Shown here piece by piece: positions 27,431-36,467 of a DNA stretch of 64,000 nt. How positions within the stretch are numbered: position 1 is the first letter of the stretch; every line of letters starts with the position of its first letter. The notes under the pieces are model-generated. The model was not told where the DNA came from. It worked only from the letters and a program-made list of their open reading frames with translations, and searched no databases. The stretch comes from Euzebyella marina. Lineage in GTDB: Bacteria > Bacteroidota > Bacteroidia > Flavobacteriales > Flavobacteriaceae. The position numbers and the translations under genes are program-made. The stretch spans positions 220,973-284,972 of the forward strand of contig NZ_JACYFK010000005.1 of assembly GCF_014855515.1 (NCBI RefSeq), written 5' to 3'.

Positions 27431-29527
27431 ATGTCTGAAGATAAAAAACTTCAAGAGAACATAACGGAGGCAGAGAACCCGAAGGGTGAAACTGTTTCCC
27501 AAACTGAAGCATCTGAGATTGAAAATGATAGTGTAGCTTCGGGGAACAACTCAAACGATGTAGATACTGAAGATACATTGACGGATCAACCCGCAAGCGA
27601 AAACAACGAAGTTGTTGAATCTGCAGATACATCATCGAGCGACGAACCAGATGACAATGCAGATAATCAGGACGACGTTCTGGGCGAAATCGATGAAAAT
27701 AATGCCGAAGATGCCGAAGATACCGACAACCAGCACAGGCACACCATACCTATTCTAGACTACCATTCTATGTCGATGGAAAACTTAGTAGGTGAGTTAC
27801 AACGACTGGTGAGAAACGAGAAAGTACAGGCCATCAAAAAACATGTTGATGGCATTAAATCTGAATTTGACCTTAAATTTCAAGATTTCATTGAGCAGAA
27901 AAAAGAAGATTTCGTCGCCAGTGGCGGTAACGAAGTTGATTTTCGCTATAACTCTGTTACGAAAAGGCAGTTTAACGAGGTATACTCAGACTATCGTGAA
28001 AAGCGCAACCAATACTATAAAAACTTAGAAAAAGACTTAAAGTCTAATCTCAACAAAAGGCTTGAAATCATTGAAGAACTCAAAGGATTGGTAAGTGTTG
28101 AAGAAGACATGAACTCGACTTATAAAACCTTTAAAGATTTACAGGAACAATGGCGAAACGCCGGCCCCATACCTAGAGCCAATTACAACGATGTTTGGAG
28201 AACCTATCAGCACCATGTAGAAATTTTCTATGATTTTCTGCATTTGAACCGTGAGTTGCGCGATCTTGATTTTAAACACAATCTTGGCGAAAAAGAGAAA
28301 CTGGTTCAGCAAGCCGAGGCGCTAGCTACCGAACCAGACCTCAACAAAGTCTTTAGAGAGCTTCAGATACTTCATAAAATCTGGAAAGAAGATGTCGGGC
28401 CTGTAGGCCAAGAGCACCGTGAAGAAATTTGGGAGCGTTTTAGCAATGCTACCAAAGTATTGCACCAAAGAAGACAGGATTATTACAAACAGCTCGATTC
28501 TGAGTACGAAAAAAACTGGGAAAAGAAACAGGAAATTATATCTGAAATAAGGCAGGTTGCCGGTAATACCGCTAATAACCATAGAGGATTACAGCAGCAA
28601 ATAAAAAAGGTAGAAGCACTGAGAGAGCAGTTTTTTACGGCAGGCAAAGTTCCTAGAAATAAGAATGAAAAAACTTGGTCTGAGTTCAAAGAGACGGTTA
28701 GAAGTTTTAACCGTAACAAAAATTCTTATTATAAGAACCTAAAAAAAGAGCAGCAAGATAACCTTCAGAAGAAAAGAGAACTTCTCAATTTGGCAGAATC
28801 CCTTAAAGATAGTGACGATTGGGATAGCACTACCCCGCAAATGAAGCGCATACAGAGCGATTGGAAAAAAATCGGACATGTACCGCGAAAGTATTCCGAT
28901 AAAATCTGGAAAGAGTTTAAAAATGCCTGCAACCATTATTTTGATAGGCTGCATGCGCTTAAGAACAAAGACTTTAAAGAGGAAGAAGATAACCTAAAGA
29001 AAAAGGAGGCCTGCCTTGACAAATTAAAAGAGTTCAAGCTTAGCGGTAATAATTCAAAAGACATCGATGCTTTAAAGAAATTTATAGCCGAGTGGAAAAC
29101 ATATGGCCGCGTACCATTTAGAAAGAAAAACATCGACCAAAAGTTCAATAAGATTCTAGACGGTATTTTTAGAAAGTTGAACATAAGTCGCCAAGATGCC
29201 GAGCTTCTCAAGTACGGTAACAAAGTACAGGAATTGGCAGAAACCGATAATGTAAACGCCATTCAGAACGAGAGAAGTTTTATTCGCAAAAAAATAGAAG
29301 AAATCAAAGGCGACATACGACAATTAGAAAATAATCTTCAGTTCTTTTCAGATTCGAGTGAAGATAATCCAATCGTACAGGATGTGGTCAAAAGGGTAAA
29401 CGGGCACAAAGAATCTTTAGCAACCTGGAAAGGTAAATTGAAGAAATTGAACATCATGGAGAATAGTCTCAACCGAGAGGCAGAATCAAATGATGACGAT
29501 GAAGATATTGATACCGAAGAAAATTAG
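27431..29527 (+). CDS. DUF349 domain-containing coiled-coil protein
   Basis: The 698-residue protein begins with about 100 acidic, Ser/Asn/Glu/Asp-rich residues that look disordered. It continues with repeated DUF349 units of about 75 residues, each marked by a W-x-x-x-G-x-(V/I)-P-R/F pattern: EQWRNAGPIPRANYND, WKEDVGPVGQEHREE, FFTAGKVPRNKNEK, WKKIGHVPRKYSDK and WKTYGRVPFRKKN. The rest is helical coiled coil, and the last 20 residues are acidic again. No signal or membrane segment is present. The function of DUF349 proteins is not known to me. It is followed after 34 bases by a secreted protein gene. Confidence 0.88.
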   Translation: MSEDKKLQENITEAENPKGETVSQTEASEIENDSVASGNNSNDVDTEDTLTDQPASENNEVVESADTSSSDEPDDNADNQDDVLGEIDENNAEDAEDTDNQHRHTIPILDYHSMSMENLVGELQRLVRNEKVQAIKKHVDGIKSEFDLKFQDFIEQKKEDFVASGGNEVDFRYNSVTKRQFNEVYSDYREKRNQYYKNLEKDLKSNLNKRLEIIEELKGLVSVEEDMNSTYKTFKDLQEQWRNAGPIPRANYNDVWRTYQHHVEIFYDFLHLNRELRDLDFKHNLGEKEKLVQQAEALATEPDLNKVFRELQILHKIWKEDVGPVGQEHREEIWERFSNATKVLHQRRQDYYKQLDSEYEKNWEKKQEIISEIRQVAGNTANNHRGLQQQIKKVEALREQFFTAGKVPRNKNEKTWSEFKETVRSFNRNKNSYYKNLKKEQQDNLQKKRELLNLAESLKDSDDWDSTTPQMKRIQSDWKKIGHVPRKYSDKIWKEFKNACNHYFDRLHALKNKDFKEEEDNLKKKEACLDKLKEFKLSGNNSKDIDALKKFIAEWKTYGRVPFRKKNIDQKFNKILDGIFRKLNISRQDAELLKYGNKVQELAETDNVNAIQNERSFIRKKIEEIKGDIRQLENNLQFFSDSSEDNPIVQDVVKRVNGHKESLATWKGKLKKLNIMENSLNREAESNDDDEDIDTEEN

Positions 29528-29561
29528 CCTTTAGACCATACACTTAGTAAATCTTTTCACA

Positions 29562-30416
29562 ATGAAATTAATGGGTTCTTTATCGATTATAGGATGGAGC
29601 CTTATTTTGGTGGCTTCTTCGAAATCTCCGATAACCGGGCAATATGAAATGGCAGGCCGCCTCGACCCTAGTAAAGACTTGTTGTTGGCCCAATTTGATT
29701 GCAAAACCGATGTAGATGATTTACATACGGTAGCGGCTTTCAAATCGCTTCTCAGCCAAACCCAATATTCAGATATTAAACACCACGCCGTGGCTGGCAC
29801 CTATGGGGAACAGGAAGGTTTATACGTACCACCCAACAGTCTTTTTGAGCTCGCCTTCGGAAGTAATTGGACGGATGCCCATGCCAATTTTGATCAAGCG
29901 GTAATCAAGGTAAAAAACATAGCTTCACAAACTCTTGCCAAAGGCGGAAATATATGGATAGCGGAAGCAGGTCAATCTGATTTTTCGGCTGCCCTGGTAA
30001 AAAAGATATTGCAAGAGAACCCAAAATTAGATGCTAAAATTCGAATTCATATTGTTCAACATAGCGAGTGGAACGAAGAGGTAACCAACAAGGAGAACTT
30101 GGCATATGTCAAAAAAAACTGTAAGTACCATAAAATTGCCGATGGTAATGCGGTTGGTAATGGTACACCGGGTTTTCGTACGGAATCATTTACTGATTGG
30201 GAAGAGAAAATCGGTGATAAACAGCTTTTGACCCTATGGCAACACGCCGTTGAGCTAGGTAATCGGTATAATGGCAAAGAAAACAGGTATAACAATGAAG
30301 CCATAACAAAAGGCGGATTAGACTTCTCGGATTTATCGGAGACGTGTTGGATATTGGGTCTAGAAAATATATCCGACACTAAAGATTTTTTTAATACTTT
30401 TCTTACAATTAACTAG
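29562..30416 (+). CDS. secreted nucleoside-hydrolase-fold-like protein of unknown substrate
   Basis: The 284-residue protein has an N-terminal signal segment (MKLMGSLSIIGWSLILVASS), then near residue 43 the pattern AQFDCKTDVDDLHTVAAF. The D-x-x-x-D-V-D-D cluster (Asp46, Asp50, Asp52, Asp53) resembles the calcium-binding DxDxGxDD motif of inosine-uridine nucleoside hydrolases and the related DUF1593 proteins. Later segments such as GGNIWIAEAGQSDFSAALVKKI and IHIVQHSEWNEE fit an alpha/beta fold. I infer a hydrolase of a ribosyl- or glycosyl-like substrate acting outside the cytoplasm; the call is tentative. A family name is not certain. Confidence 0.6.
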   Translation: MKLMGSLSIIGWSLILVASSKSPITGQYEMAGRLDPSKDLLLAQFDCKTDVDDLHTVAAFKSLLSQTQYSDIKHHAVAGTYGEQEGLYVPPNSLFELAFGSNWTDAHANFDQAVIKVKNIASQTLAKGGNIWIAEAGQSDFSAALVKKILQENPKLDAKIRIHIVQHSEWNEEVTNKENLAYVKKNCKYHKIADGNAVGNGTPGFRTESFTDWEEKIGDKQLLTLWQHAVELGNRYNGKENRYNNEAITKGGLDFSDLSETCWILGLENISDTKDFFNTFLTIN

Positions 30417-30531
30417 GAATTTTAACAATATCAAAGCCAAGTTTGCGTTAACAGAATTCAGGTAATAAGTGAATTAAATCCACTTTGAAAGTTCAATCTT
30501 TCAATGAATTCTAAAGCATAACTTTTGGTAG

Positions 30532-31737
30532 ATGAAAAAACCAGAAATTCCTTTTGATGAAGCAGAGCGCCTAAAAGCCCTTCATAGCTTTAATATACTT
30601 GATACCCTTGAAGAGAAAGAGTATGACGGCATTACCCGAATTGCCGCCGATATAAGCAACACTCCAATGGCTCTTGTGTCGTTGGTAGATGCAGAAAGAC
30701 AATGGTTCAAATCGCATTACGGAATTGATGCCACTGAAACACCCCGAGACATAGCATTTTGCGCCCATGCCATCAATCGGCCCAATGAACCTCTCATTGT
30801 TAACAATGCCGATGAAGATGAGCGTTTTTTTGATAACCCCATGGTAATCGGCGGGCCTAAGGTTAAATTTTACGCGGGTGCACCATTAAGTACGAAAGAC
30901 GGTCTGGCCATCGGTACTTTATGCGTTGTAGATACAAAACCCCGTTACGATTTCTCTGATAATCAGAAAGAAGCCTTGATTACGTTGGCCAATCAGGTAA
31001 TGGCTCAATTAGAATTGAGAAGACAATATACCATTCAAAAAATAATCAATCAAGAGTTAAGCCTCAAGAACAACCAGCTAAAGCATTTTACATATCGATT
31101 GGCCCACGATATGAAGACACCCTTACATGGTATTAGTTCGTTGGTAGGTTTTATCAAAGAAGACTATTCCTCTTTATTGGAAAGTACCGAAATACCCAGT
31201 TGGCTTGATACCATTGGTGATAGGGTTCATTTTATGGAGTCTTTAATTCGCGGTATTACCAATTATATCAATGTAACGAATTCCGAAATTGCCTTTGATG
31301 ATTTTCATATTGAAAGGGAAATCAATGATATCGTAAAAAACTTAGGTTCCACTACCCCATTCGAGCTATTTATCAAGAACGGTAATGCGATTATCAAAAA
31401 TTCGGCCTCAAGTTTTACTCAAATCTTCACGAATTTTTTTCAGAACTCCATTAAATTCTGCGAGCAGCCCATTAAGATATGGATAGAGTTTTACGAGGAT
31501 GAAGATTTCTACTATTTCACTTTTCAAGATAATGGCCCGGGTATATCCGAAAAGTTTTGGGGCAAAGTATTCGTAATGTTCGAAACACTTCAAAGAACTG
31601 GACCGAAAGACACTGGTATTGGTCTGGCAACGGTAAAGACTATTATCGAGAAATTAGGTGGACAAATTCGAATCGACCATAGACCTAACGGAAAGAAGGG
31701 TATTTTCTTTCATTTCAGTCTCGCCAAAGAAATTTGA
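30532..31737 (+). CDS. GAF domain sensor histidine kinase
   Basis: The 401-residue cytoplasmic kinase has a GAF domain at about 25-165 (including AFCAHAIN and GLAIGTLCVVDTKPR), a dimerisation/phosphorylation helix with His192 in LAHDMKTPLHG, and an HATPase domain with the N box NFFQNSIKFCE, G1 DNGPGI and G2 DTGIGLATVKTI. It has no membrane segment or receiver domain, and no response regulator gene is adjacent. Members of this GAF-HisKA type often sense small ligands or redox. The signal is unknown. It precedes PhzF in the same direction. Confidence 0.9.
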   Translation: MKKPEIPFDEAERLKALHSFNILDTLEEKEYDGITRIAADISNTPMALVSLVDAERQWFKSHYGIDATETPRDIAFCAHAINRPNEPLIVNNADEDERFFDNPMVIGGPKVKFYAGAPLSTKDGLAIGTLCVVDTKPRYDFSDNQKEALITLANQVMAQLELRRQYTIQKIINQELSLKNNQLKHFTYRLAHDMKTPLHGISSLVGFIKEDYSSLLESTEIPSWLDTIGDRVHFMESLIRGITNYINVTNSEIAFDDFHIEREINDIVKNLGSTTPFELFIKNGNAIIKNSASSFTQIFTNFFQNSIKFCEQPIKIWIEFYEDEDFYYFTFQDNGPGISEKFWGKVFVMFETLQRTGPKDTGIGLATVKTIIEKLGGQIRIDHRPNGKKGIFFHFSLAKEI

Positions 31738-31763
31738 TTACTTGACACCAATGCCTAATTTTG
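31734..31763 (+). promoter_or_regulatory. promoter of the PhzF-family gene (-33 TTG and -7 TAATTTTG)
   Basis: TTG at 31734-31736 and TAATTTTG at 31756-31763 are 19 bases apart, the standard spacing for the Bacteroidota housekeeping sigma factor. The start GTG at 31779 is 15 bases downstream. The -33 overlaps the end of the kinase gene. Confidence 0.65.
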
Positions 31764-31778
31764 ATTTAAAATTAGAAA

Positions 31779-32567
31779 GTGGAAATCAAGATATATCAGG
31801 TAGATGCTTTTACCAATGAAGTTTTCACGGGCAATCCTGCAGCCGTATGTCCTTTGGAACAATGGCTTGATGATAACATCATGCAAAAAATTGCCATGGA
31901 AAACAACTTGGCAGAAACTGCCTTCATTGTCAAAACCTCGAGTGGCTATAGCATTCGCTGGTTTACCCCAAGCGTAGAAGTTGACCTTTGTGGCCATGCC
32001 ACTCTAGCTGCAGCCCATGTTTTATTTGAATTCGAAAATTACCAAGGCCCTAAGATTGATTTTTTCTCGCCTCGAAGTGGTAATTTGACCATTGTAAAAG
32101 AAGAAAACCATCTCACCCTAAACTTTCCAACAGACAAACTAATCGAAGTTCCCCTAAGCCCGCAACTAAATAGTTGTTTTCAAATTGAAGCTAATGAAGC
32201 TTATAAAGGCAAAACCGATTATATCTTAGTCTTTGGTTCAGAAACGGAAATCAAAGCTTTGAAGCCCAACCTTAAAAATATTAGTGATTTAGATGCCAGA
32301 GGACTTGTCATAACCGCAAAGGGAGATGCCTGTGATTTTGTTTCCCGGTTTTTTGGTCCGCAATCCGGTATAGACGAAGATCCGGTCACCGGTTCGGCGC
32401 ACACTTCATTAACACCCATATGGGCAAAAAAGCTAAATAAATCCAAATTGAGTGCAGTGCAACTGTCCGAAAGAAAAGGTTGGTTGATGTGCAAAGACTT
32501 GCAAGATAGAGTCGAAATTAGCGGAAATGCAAAGCTTTACCTCAAAGGCACAATTTACCTTCCATAA
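31779..32567 (+). CDS. PhzF family isomerase/epimerase
   Basis: PhzF-fold proteins catalyse isomerisations of diene or amino-acid-like substrates. The 262-residue protein has the family opening IYQVDAFTNEVFTGNPAAVC, the catalytic Glu46 in NNLAETAFI and the later GIDEDPVTGSAHTSL motif. No phenazine genes are nearby, so the name PhzF describes the fold only. The start is GTG at 31779, matching the family N-terminus and a well-formed promoter. Confidence 0.9.
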   Translation: MEIKIYQVDAFTNEVFTGNPAAVCPLEQWLDDNIMQKIAMENNLAETAFIVKTSSGYSIRWFTPSVEVDLCGHATLAAAHVLFEFENYQGPKIDFFSPRSGNLTIVKEENHLTLNFPTDKLIEVPLSPQLNSCFQIEANEAYKGKTDYILVFGSETEIKALKPNLKNISDLDARGLVITAKGDACDFVSRFFGPQSGIDEDPVTGSAHTSLTPIWAKKLNKSKLSAVQLSERKGWLMCKDLQDRVEISGNAKLYLKGTIYLP

Positions 32568-32706
32568 AAACTACCTTGGCCATTTTGACAAGCATTAAAT
32601 AGCCAGAAAATTGGTAGATTTGATGAATGCTTTGGTCCATTGCTAAATTGTACTAAAGTATTACAATCCATAAGGAAATCTGTTGAAATAGACACAAACC
32701 ATATAC

Positions 32707-33234
32707 ATGAACCAACTGCCAAGATTTATTATACTTCTTTTCATTTCCGGTTTCTTTTTGGTAGCATGTGATATTAAAAAAGAAAAAGGGTTAAGTTCCG
32801 TTAATCCTGAAAACTGGTCTAAGAGAAAGGTTGAGATATCGGCTCAAGACAGCCTGGAGAGCGGTAAATCTTATCTTTCAATTTATTCACAGATTTATAG
32901 TCTTTCGGAACACAAAACCCATAATCTTACCGCCATGGTAAGTATGCGCAATACGAGCGATCAAGATACTATTTACATACTAAAGGCCAATTATTATGAT
33001 ACGCATGGTGAATTGGTACGTACTTATTTTGACCATCCTATTTATCTGGCCCCAATGGAAACTACTGAAATAATCATTGATGAAGTAGATGTTACCGGAG
33101 GTACGGGTTCCAACTTTATCTTTGAATGGAAAACCCCTATAGAGTCTCCTGAACCTTTATTTGAAGGAGTGATGAATTCCACTGTAGGTCAACAAGGCCT
33201 ATCTTTTACTACTCAGTCCAGAAGGATTAAATAA
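32707..33234 (+). CDS. DUF3124 family lipoprotein
   Basis: The 175-residue protein starts MNQLPRFIILLFISGFFLVACD, a lipoprotein signal with the lipidated Cys at 21. It continues with a beta-sandwich-like domain including LTAMVSMRNTSDQDTIYILK and APMETTEIIIDEVDVTGG, which I recognise as DUF3124. It is probably anchored in the outer membrane or periplasm. Function unknown. It stands between the PhzF gene and the convergent large cytochrome gene, 38 bases apart. Confidence 0.75.
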   Translation: MNQLPRFIILLFISGFFLVACDIKKEKGLSSVNPENWSKRKVEISAQDSLESGKSYLSIYSQIYSLSEHKTHNLTAMVSMRNTSDQDTIYILKANYYDTHGELVRTYFDHPIYLAPMETTEIIIDEVDVTGGTGSNFIFEWKTPIESPEPLFEGVMNSTVGQQGLSFTTQSRRIK

Positions 33235-33272
33235 ACCGATTTATCTAAATACTTGTTTTCAAAATATTTCCC

Positions 33273-36200
33273 CTAGTGAACGGCAACTGCCTGTTCGTCC
33301 ACTTTTAGGGTAGTCAGATACTCGACAAGATTCACCAAATCTTCTTTTGACATAACTTTGTGGAGGCCCTCGGTCATTAAAGACCTATCCATAGCTTCCA
33401 TCTTTTTGATATCTGCAAGATTTAAGGATTTTTGAGTGTCTCCCATCATTTTCAGTGTAATTTCATCCTCCGTTCTACTCAACACATAACCCGTATAAAT
33501 AGAGCCTTCGTTCATTTCGACTGTATAACCCTCATATCCGAAACTGATTCCGGCGCTTGGGTAGATTATATTGGAATAAAGAAACTGTTTTGACAACTTG
33601 TTACCAATATCGGATAATGCAGGCCCGAACTTGACACCTTTGTTGGCCGCCATATGGCAAGAGCTACAATAAGTGGTATAAAGTTCTTGACCTTTGTCGG
33701 CATCACCTTTAATTGCCACCAGCTCTTCAATATTCAAATCTTCTTGATTTGAATCGGCCAAAAATTGAGTGGCCTTTTGTTTTATCTCACTGCTCCAACT
33801 GTTCATTAATTTCAACACAGCTGCGGTTTTGCTATTTTCAGGTAGCTTATCGTTTTCTAACAAATCGTAAAGGCTATGCTGACCTGACCAAGAATTGCCT
33901 AACGCCTCGACTATTTGACGGTTAAGCGCGGCACTCAAAGAATCTTCTATCAAAGCATTTTTAAGTACGTTAACACCGTTATCATTTGAAACCCCGCCCA
34001 TAATCTTTAAGAAATTCATCTTTTCATTATCGGCAACGGTTGACCTTAGGTAATCGGCAATCATTTCAGTTCCGTCTGTTTCGGTCAACAAATTGGCGGC
34101 CTCTTTCTGCAAATCTTCCGATTCGCTATTCTGGGCCATTTCGAAAATGTAGTTGTTCTGATTTTTAAGCTCGAGTCTTTTGACTGCCATTAGCCATTCT
34201 GGCGTTCCCTGAATTTTAGGAAGTACCGCCTTTACTTTGGCCAAATTACGAGGTGAGCCCAGAACAAACTCTTTATCTAGCTGGGCGATGGCCAAGGCCT
34301 GAATTCTTTTCGATTTCGAGTGATTTATATTGAGAAGTGAAAGCAATATCTGATTCTTCTGCGGATGCTCCTTAAAATCCAAAGATCTAAAATACCTTTC
34401 CAATAAATCATCGGAGAGGTTTTGGCCCCGAATAATTTTGTCTGTCAAGGGTACCGTTTTGGAAGCCCTAGTTCTCCAAATTACTTGTTTGGCAATTTCG
34501 GAAGAAAGTTCTGGTTTAGTGCTTTCTTCCCACTTTGAAAAGTAAAGATCCGCGAACTTGTCAGACCCTATACCTAATGCCTCTAAATACCATCGATCGT
34601 TGGGGTCATGTCGCTTGGCAAGCTCAGACCAAATTTCAGCTGCATTTTCATTACCGATGTGGCGTAGAGTGAGGGCTACCTCCCTGCGCACCTCTGGGGA
34701 CGGGTCTTGTGCTGCTTCTTCCAAACATATGCGAAGGTCTTTCTGACGAAGGTACCGTGCCATGCGTACACCCTGCGCCCTAAACTTGGGGTCGCTGTCA
34801 GCAAGTGCCAGATTGATATAGTTATGAGATTTTGTCCAATTCTTTGCGCCCAACCAAAGTGCCCTTGCTTTGGCAATATCACCTTTGGTCAGCATTTCTT
34901 TGACAAAGGGATCGGCTGCATCTCCCATCTCATTTAGTTTAAGCCAAGATTGGTAGAATACATCCATATTGTCGGATAAGATTCCTTTAAAAGCATCTGT
35001 TCCTGTTTTAAAACTATAAGATTTCGGCTTGTAAGCCTTTGACGGAGCCAATCGATAGATTCTTCCGCGTTGAATATCTTCCGCCTTATGGCCGCCTACT
35101 CCCCCATCATACCAATCGGATATGAAAAGGGAACCATCGGGAGCGACCGTCAAGTCATCGGGCCGAAACCAATCGTCTTCACTGGTCAAAAGGTTTTCAA
35201 TGGAGGCTTTAAAACCGGCACCTTCCGGATCTACGATGTAGGTACGCACTACATTGTGGCCTGGTTCGGTATGAATTAAACGCCCTTTGAACTTTTTCGG
35301 AAGCAAATCACCTTCATATACAATCATACCGCAAGGCGAACCAGAACCTGTCTGCAATAAGTTAGGCACTGTACCAGGGTCATTTAAATGCCAATGCCTA
35401 AATGGAATTTCCTCTTCCCAACCTGTTCTACGTTCTCGCCAATTCTGACCGGTAAGCCAATCTTTGAAACCGTAATTACCATAATCCATCACATAGTTGA
35501 TGCGAGTACCTTGATTGCCGTCATCATCGTTATCTGACTGCCAAATGTTTCCGTAAGAATCTAAAGCCAGTTCGTACGGATTTCTAAAGTTGTGACCCAG
35601 TACTTCAAGTTTTGAGCCATCTAGCTCCATCCTAAAGGCCATTCCTTCCCTAAAATTGCTACCATCGCCCACTATTTCATTTCCGTACTTATCCTTTACC
35701 GCGTCACCGTTCTTATCCAATAACCGCTCCCCATTATTACCGAAATTGAAATAAAGTCTTCCATCAGGCCCAAAAACAAAAGAGTGTACCCCATGATCAT
35801 GATCCTTTCCTCCTATTCCAGAAAAAAGAACTTCTTTGGAATCGGGAACATCGTCCCCATCGGTATCGGTAAAAACAAATACATTCGGGCTGACAGAAAC
35901 AATCACTTTATTACCCAAAACAGCTATACCCAATGCTGAATTGATATCCTGACCTTGATAGAATACCTTTGAGGTATCGGCGATACCATCTTCATCGGTA
36001 TCTTCTAGAATAACAATACGGTCGCCTTTATTCTCATAATTAATATCAGGATTGGCAAAACTACGGTAGTTGGTACCCTCGCAGACCCATACCCTGCCTT
36101 TGGCATCAATGGCCATGTTGGTGGGATTGCTAATCATTGGTTCTGAGGCAAACAGCGTCAATTCTAGGCTATCGTCATGCACCTCCATAGAAGCCAAAGC

Positions 36201-36344
36201 ATTTTCAGGCTTTCTTTTATCTTCTTCGGATAAATCGGCAAAAGCAATGTTTTGAGGTGGTTTTTCAGCACATGATAGAAATAGGATACCATACCATAAC
36301 AAACCAAAAAGGGGGAGGTTTTTGACCCGTAGCAAAACGCTCAT
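33273..36344 (-). CDS. PVC-type heme-binding cytochrome c lipoprotein with beta-propeller and HEAT repeats (TIGR02604/TIGR02603-like)
   Basis: This 1023-residue exported protein has a lipoprotein signal (lipidated Cys25 in ILFLSCAE). Its N-terminal half is a soluble-dehydrogenase-like beta-propeller with acidic calcium-type loops (DTDEDGIADTSKV, DTDGDDVPDSKEV), then HEAT-like helical repeats from about 560 to 850. A c-type heme domain follows with CSSCH at 893-897. Such proteins, common in Planctomycetes, Verrucomicrobia and marine Bacteroidota, are thought to pass electrons from periplasmic oxidation of carbohydrates; the substrate is unknown. A paralogue lies at 60840-63098. Its minus-strand transcript starts after the rny terminator, so it has its own promoter. 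Confidence 0.85.
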   Translation of the reverse strand: MSVLLRVKNLPLFGLLWYGILFLSCAEKPPQNIAFADLSEEDKRKPENALASMEVHDDSLELTLFASEPMISNPTNMAIDAKGRVWVCEGTNYRSFANPDINYENKGDRIVILEDTDEDGIADTSKVFYQGQDINSALGIAVLGNKVIVSVSPNVFVFTDTDGDDVPDSKEVLFSGIGGKDHDHGVHSFVFGPDGRLYFNFGNNGERLLDKNGDAVKDKYGNEIVGDGSNFREGMAFRMELDGSKLEVLGHNFRNPYELALDSYGNIWQSDNDDDGNQGTRINYVMDYGNYGFKDWLTGQNWRERRTGWEEEIPFRHWHLNDPGTVPNLLQTGSGSPCGMIVYEGDLLPKKFKGRLIHTEPGHNVVRTYIVDPEGAGFKASIENLLTSEDDWFRPDDLTVAPDGSLFISDWYDGGVGGHKAEDIQRGRIYRLAPSKAYKPKSYSFKTGTDAFKGILSDNMDVFYQSWLKLNEMGDAADPFVKEMLTKGDIAKARALWLGAKNWTKSHNYINLALADSDPKFRAQGVRMARYLRQKDLRICLEEAAQDPSPEVRREVALTLRHIGNENAAEIWSELAKRHDPNDRWYLEALGIGSDKFADLYFSKWEESTKPELSSEIAKQVIWRTRASKTVPLTDKIIRGQNLSDDLLERYFRSLDFKEHPQKNQILLSLLNINHSKSKRIQALAIAQLDKEFVLGSPRNLAKVKAVLPKIQGTPEWLMAVKRLELKNQNNYIFEMAQNSESEDLQKEAANLLTETDGTEMIADYLRSTVADNEKMNFLKIMGGVSNDNGVNVLKNALIEDSLSAALNRQIVEALGNSWSGQHSLYDLLENDKLPENSKTAAVLKLMNSWSSEIKQKATQFLADSNQEDLNIEELVAIKGDADKGQELYTTYCSSCHMAANKGVKFGPALSDIGNKLSKQFLYSNIIYPSAGISFGYEGYTVEMNEGSIYTGYVLSRTEDEITLKMMGDTQKSLNLADIKKMEAMDRSLMTEGLHKVMSKEDLVNLVEYLTTLKVDEQAVAVH

Positions 36345-36420
36345 CTCAGAAAAAATTAGGAATTGCTAAAAATAGCAAAAAACAACTAAACAATCTTCAA
36401 TAATCTGCCCTATAAAAAGA

Positions 36421-36444
36421 AAAGACCGCCGTATGGCGGTCTTT
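36421..36444 (-). terminator. intrinsic terminator of rny
   Basis: A 10-base perfect stem AAAGACCGCC/GGCGGTCTTT with a GTAT loop is followed on the minus strand by TCTTTTTATAG. It lies 24 bases after the rny stop and separates rny from the cytochrome gene. Confidence 0.85.
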
Positions 36445-36467
36445 CATATCTTTGGAATAACGAATAT

